Assembly: GCA_002336985.1 (NCBI GenBank)
Contig: DDFE01000114.1
Span: forward strand, 2,979-9,609
Direction of reading: 5' to 3'
DNA: 6,631 nt
Source: Sphingomonadales bacterium UBA1936
GTDB lineage: Bacteria > Pseudomonadota > Alphaproteobacteria > Sphingomonadales > Sphingomonadaceae
Shown here: in pieces, positions 4,420 through 6,631 of the stretch
Layout: the number at the start of each line of letters is the position of its first letter
Position numbering within the stretch: position 1 is the first letter of the stretch
Notes under the pieces: model-generated
The model's input: only the letters and a program-made list of their open reading frames with translations
What the model was told of the DNA's origin: nothing
The model's database searches: none
Position numbers and translations under genes: made by a program

Positions 4420-5559
4420 GTGTTTATGGGCGTTATGCGCCAGATCGCCGCCCTTCCGTATCGCCTTGATTCAGATACCGAAGCATCCGGAATCCGGGTG
4501 CTGCTCGTCACCTCGCGCGGCACGGGGCGCTGGGTCATTCCCAAGGGCAATATCGACGCGGGGTTGAGCCCGCATGCCGCCGCCGCACTCGAGGCGCAGG
4601 AGGAGGCGGGGGTGCGCGGGGCGCTATGCCCGATCGCGCTGGGTTCCTACCGCTATCGCAAGCGGCGCAGCAGCGGCGCGTCGCTGATGGTCGATGTCGA
4701 GGTGTTCCCGCTCGCCGTGAATGACGAACTTCCGGTCTGGAAGGAACAGGACCAGCGTGAGCGGAAGTGGTTTTCGCTGTCCGACGCCGCCAATGCGATC
4801 GACGAACCCGACCTGCGCGACCTGATCCGCTCTTTCGCTCCGGCCGAATTCAAGGCACTGGTGCGCCGGACTGGCGTCATCGGGGCGATGGCGAAGAAAT
4901 CAGGGGTGGGGACGATGTTCGGTTGGTTTCAGCGGCTGTTGCCGAAAACCGGCAATTTCTTCGAGCTGTTCGAAGCGCATGCGGCGACGGTGCTGGCCGG
5001 GGCAGAGGCGACGTCGCGCCTGCTGAACGGCGGGCCTTCGTCGAAGGAGCACATCCGCGAGATCATCGAGCGTGAGCACGACGCCGACAACATCACGCGC
5101 GAAGTGCTGAAGACCGTCCGCAAGACGTTCCTGACGCCGTTCGACCGCGGCGCTATCACTGCGCTGGTCGGCGCGCTGGACGACACGATCGACGAGATGC
5201 AGGCGGCGGCGCAGGCGATCGACCTGTACGAGATCACGGCGTTTTCGCAGGAAATGCGCGACATGGCGGGCATCATCGTCGATGCGGCGCGGCTGGCGGC
5301 TGAGGCGATGCCCCTGCTGCGCGATGTCGGGCGCAACGGCGACCGGCTGCACGAACTGACCGAGCGGCTGGTCCGTATCGAGGGGCACGCCGACGAAATC
5401 CACGACGCCGGACTGAAGCGGTCCCTGCAACAGCACGGTGCGACCGACACATTGCAGTTCATCGTCGAGCGCGAGATCTACAAGCATCTCGAACGGATCG
5501 TCGACGCGTTCGAGGATGTCGCCGACCAGATCGACGGCATCGTCATCGACCACGCCTGA
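4420..5559 (+). CDS. Nudix hydrolase-DUF47 (PhoU-like Pit accessory) two-domain protein
   Basis: A 379-residue protein. Residues 7-150 are a Nudix domain of the DIPP-like type (QIAALPYR, TSRGTGRWVIPKGN). The Nudix box spans Gly43-Val65 with catalytic Glu58, Glu61 and Glu62 kept, but Leu49 and Leu57 replace the canonical Glu and Arg. Residues 166-379 are a complete DUF47/TIGR00153-type PhoU-like helical domain, opening MFGWFQRLLPKTGNFFELFE and including the EREHDADNITREV block. DUF47 proteins accompany Pit transporters and are thought to modulate phosphate uptake; pit follows 14 bases later. Nudix enzymes of this type act on diphosphoinositol polyphosphates, dinucleoside polyphosphates or similar. 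Possible starts are GTG 4420, ATG 4426 and ATG 4435, all without Shine-Dalgarno. ATG 4915, preceded by AGGGG at 4902-4906, could start DUF47 alone. I see no stop between the domains, so I annotate one protein. Confidence 0.82.
   Translation: MFMGVMRQIAALPYRLDSDTEASGIRVLLVTSRGTGRWVIPKGNIDAGLSPHAAAALEAQEEAGVRGALCPIALGSYRYRKRRSSGASLMVDVEVFPLAVNDELPVWKEQDQRERKWFSLSDAANAIDEPDLRDLIRSFAPAEFKALVRRTGVIGAMAKKSGVGTMFGWFQRLLPKTGNFFELFEAHAATVLAGAEATSRLLNGGPSSKEHIREIIEREHDADNITREVLKTVRKTFLTPFDRGAITALVGALDDTIDEMQAAAQAIDLYEITAFSQEMRDMAGIIVDAARLAAEAMPLLRDVGRNGDRLHELTERLVRIEGHADEIHDAGLKRSLQQHGATDTLQFIVEREIYKHLERIVDAFEDVADQIDGIVIDHA
4902..4917 (+). promoter_or_regulatory. Possible internal ribosome binding site and start for DUF47 alone
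   Basis: AGGGG (4902-4906) lies 8 bases before an in-frame ATG (4915-4917) that encodes Met166 of the Nudix-DUF47 protein. Stand-alone DUF47 proteins begin at exactly this kind of MFGWF sequence and have about 214 residues, the length made from here. The upstream start of the long frame has no comparable Shine-Dalgarno. A second, shorter DUF47-only product could therefore be made from the same message. This is inference from the sequence. Confidence 0.4.
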
Positions 5560-5573
5560 TCCGAAGGGGCACA

Positions 5574-6593
5574 ATGCACCAGCTTGCCTTCCCCCTGCTG
5601 ATCGCGCTCATCGTGACGGCGCTGGCGTTCGATTATCTGAACGGGCTGCACGACGCAGCGAACTCGATCGCGACGGTGGTTGCGACCCGCCTGCTGTCGC
5701 CGGTGCAGGCGGTGGTGTTCGCCGCCTTCTTCAACTTCGCGGCGTATTTCCTGACCATCGCCTTCCCCAGCTTGCACGCGGTGGCCGAGACGATCGGCAA
5801 GGGACTGATCAACAAGGATGTCGTGACGCCCGCCGTCATCTTCGGCGCGCTGGGCGGGGCGATGTCGTGGAACGTCATTACCTGGCTGCGCGGCATTCCG
5901 TCATCGAGCAGCCATGCGCTGGTCGGCGGGCTGATCGGCGCGGGCGTGACGCATGCCGGTGTCAGCGGCATTCAGTGGACGGGGCTCAACAAGACGCTGA
6001 TCGCGATCGTGCTGTCGCCGACGCTAGGCATGATCCTGGCGATGCTGATCATGCTGCTGACCAGCTGGGGCCTGCGCCGCGCAAGCGCCAACCAGGCGGA
6101 ACGGAGCTTTCGCGCGCTGCACCTGGTCTCCTCCGCCGCCTATTCGCTGAGCCATGGTCTCAACGATGCGCAGAAGACGATGGGGATCATCACCGTTCTG
6201 CTCTATTCGACCGGCTACCTCAGCGGGAAGTTCGAGGTGCCGCACTGGGTCGCGATCAGCTGTTACATCGCAATCGCGCTCGGCACGATGACGGGCGGGT
6301 GGAAGATCATCGAGACGATGGGGTCGCGCATCACCAAGCTGTCGCAGCATCAGGGGTTCAGCGCGTCGATGGCGGGCTCCATCATCGTATTCGGCGCGTC
6401 GGTGCTGGGCATTCCCGTGTCGACGACGCACACGATCACCGGGTCGATCATCGGCGCGGGCGTCGCGCGCAGGGCATCCGCCGTGCGCTGGGGCGTGGCG
6501 CAGAATGTGGTGACCGCGTGGATCATCACCATCCCCGCATCGGCGGTCATCGGTGCGGGCTTCTACGCGCTGACTCTGCCGTTCAGCGGTTAG
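5574..6593 (+). CDS. pit: Inorganic phosphate transporter, Pit family
   Basis: A 339-residue integral inner-membrane protein with many hydrophobic segments spread along its length. The two PiT signature repeats are present: GLHDAANSIAT at 24-34 and GLNDAQKTMG at 195-204. Each is followed by the family's Ser/His-rich motif, PSSSSHAL at 109-116 and PVSTTHT at 281-287. The length fits the shorter bacterial Pit form paired with DUF47. Pit takes up phosphate, as a neutral metal-phosphate complex, in symport with protons; it has low affinity and serves phosphate-replete conditions. The start is firm: AAGGGG at 5564-5569 is followed by ATG at 5574. It lies 14 bases after the Nudix-DUF47 stop, forming an operon-like pair whose upstream gap carries a candidate Pho box, so repression under phosphate starvation is plausible. 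The stop overlaps that of a probable convergent gene. Confidence 0.93.
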   Translation: MHQLAFPLLIALIVTALAFDYLNGLHDAANSIATVVATRLLSPVQAVVFAAFFNFAAYFLTIAFPSLHAVAETIGKGLINKDVVTPAVIFGALGGAMSWNVITWLRGIPSSSSHALVGGLIGAGVTHAGVSGIQWTGLNKTLIAIVLSPTLGMILAMLIMLLTSWGLRRASANQAERSFRALHLVSSAAYSLSHGLNDAQKTMGIITVLLYSTGYLSGKFEVPHWVAISCYIAIALGTMTGGWKIIETMGSRITKLSQHQGFSASMAGSIIVFGASVLGIPVSTTHTITGSIIGAGVARRASAVRWGVAQNVVTAWIITIPASAVIGAGFYALTLPFSG

Positions 6594-6631
6594 CGCCGTA
6601 GTTTCGCCAGCGCGATCCCGGCGAGGTTCTG
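6590..6631 (-). CDS. Possible C-terminal end of a minus-strand gene (partial)
   Basis: On the minus strand the last bases read 13 sense codons (QNLAGIALAKLRR) and a TAA at 6592-6590, which overlaps the pit stop. The amphipathic, basic ending looks like a genuine protein C terminus, and the same convergent stop overlap occurs at kynB/CHAP in this window. Too little is visible to name a family, and the gene body lies outside the window. Confidence 0.4.
   Translation of the reverse strand, partial: QNLAGIALAKLRR

Noticed and set aside
4288..5571. Identical 14-mer GATCCGAAGGGGCA at 4288-4301 and 5558-5571
   Set aside because: The first copy encodes part of the M24 domain and the second is the pit ribosome binding site; a single 14-base match is compatible with chance and there is no further flanking identity.
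4900..5574. Long minus-strand open frame opposite DUF47 (224 residues)
   Set aside because: It is rich in Arg, Asp and Val-type codons produced by reading high-GC coding DNA in reverse; the plus strand encodes a clear DUF47 domain.

Overview
The window looks like a chromosomal segment of a high-GC alphaproteobacterium, most likely a sphingomonad (Sphingomonadales). This is inferred from the GC-rich third codon positions, from recognisable families (a DUF3297 protein, a PHA-granule-region small protein, a CHAP protein of the type with a C-V-x-Y-A-R cysteine motif, a DIPP-like Nudix domain), and from the DUF47-Pit gene pair. No mobile element, CRISPR array, tRNA or rRNA was seen. Coding density is very high, with overlapping or abutting genes.

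Layout. Positions 57-431 (+) encode a small exported Tyr/Arg-rich repeat protein, closed by a strong hairpin terminator that also sits at the end of the opposing gene. Positions 463-1347 (-) encode a YegS/BmrU-type lipid (diacylglycerol) kinase. Divergent from it, 1432-1734 (+) encodes a polyhydroxyalkanoate granule-region protein, overlapping by 4 bases a kynurenine formamidase gene (kynB, 1731-2357 +). A secreted CHAP-domain amidase/peptidase (2354-2896 -) converges on kynB with overlapping stop codons. The 161-base divergent gap 2897-3057 is the main non-coding stretch; it holds three GANTC sites, a CtrA-like half site and a possible 17-codon ORF. It is followed by DUF3297 (3058-3351 +), which abuts a two-domain gamma-glutamylcyclotransferase-like/M24 metallopeptidase protein (3352-4404 +).

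The last block is a phosphate-transport unit. A short AT-rich gap with a Pho-box-like direct repeat (4399-4416) precedes a Nudix-DUF47 two-domain protein (4420-5559 +) and a Pit-family low-affinity phosphate transporter (5574-6593 +). DUF47 (PhoU-like) proteins normally partner Pit as stand-alone proteins. Here the DUF47 part is in one open frame behind a Nudix hydrolase domain related to diphosphoinositol-polyphosphate phosphohydrolases. A minus-strand gene probably ends over the pit stop codon at the window edge.

The points most worth a second look are two consecutive genes that each join two domains usually found apart (GGCT-M24 and Nudix-DUF47), and the candidate Pho box placed where a repressor of the pit unit would bind. 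No wholly new system is evident; most genes belong to known families.
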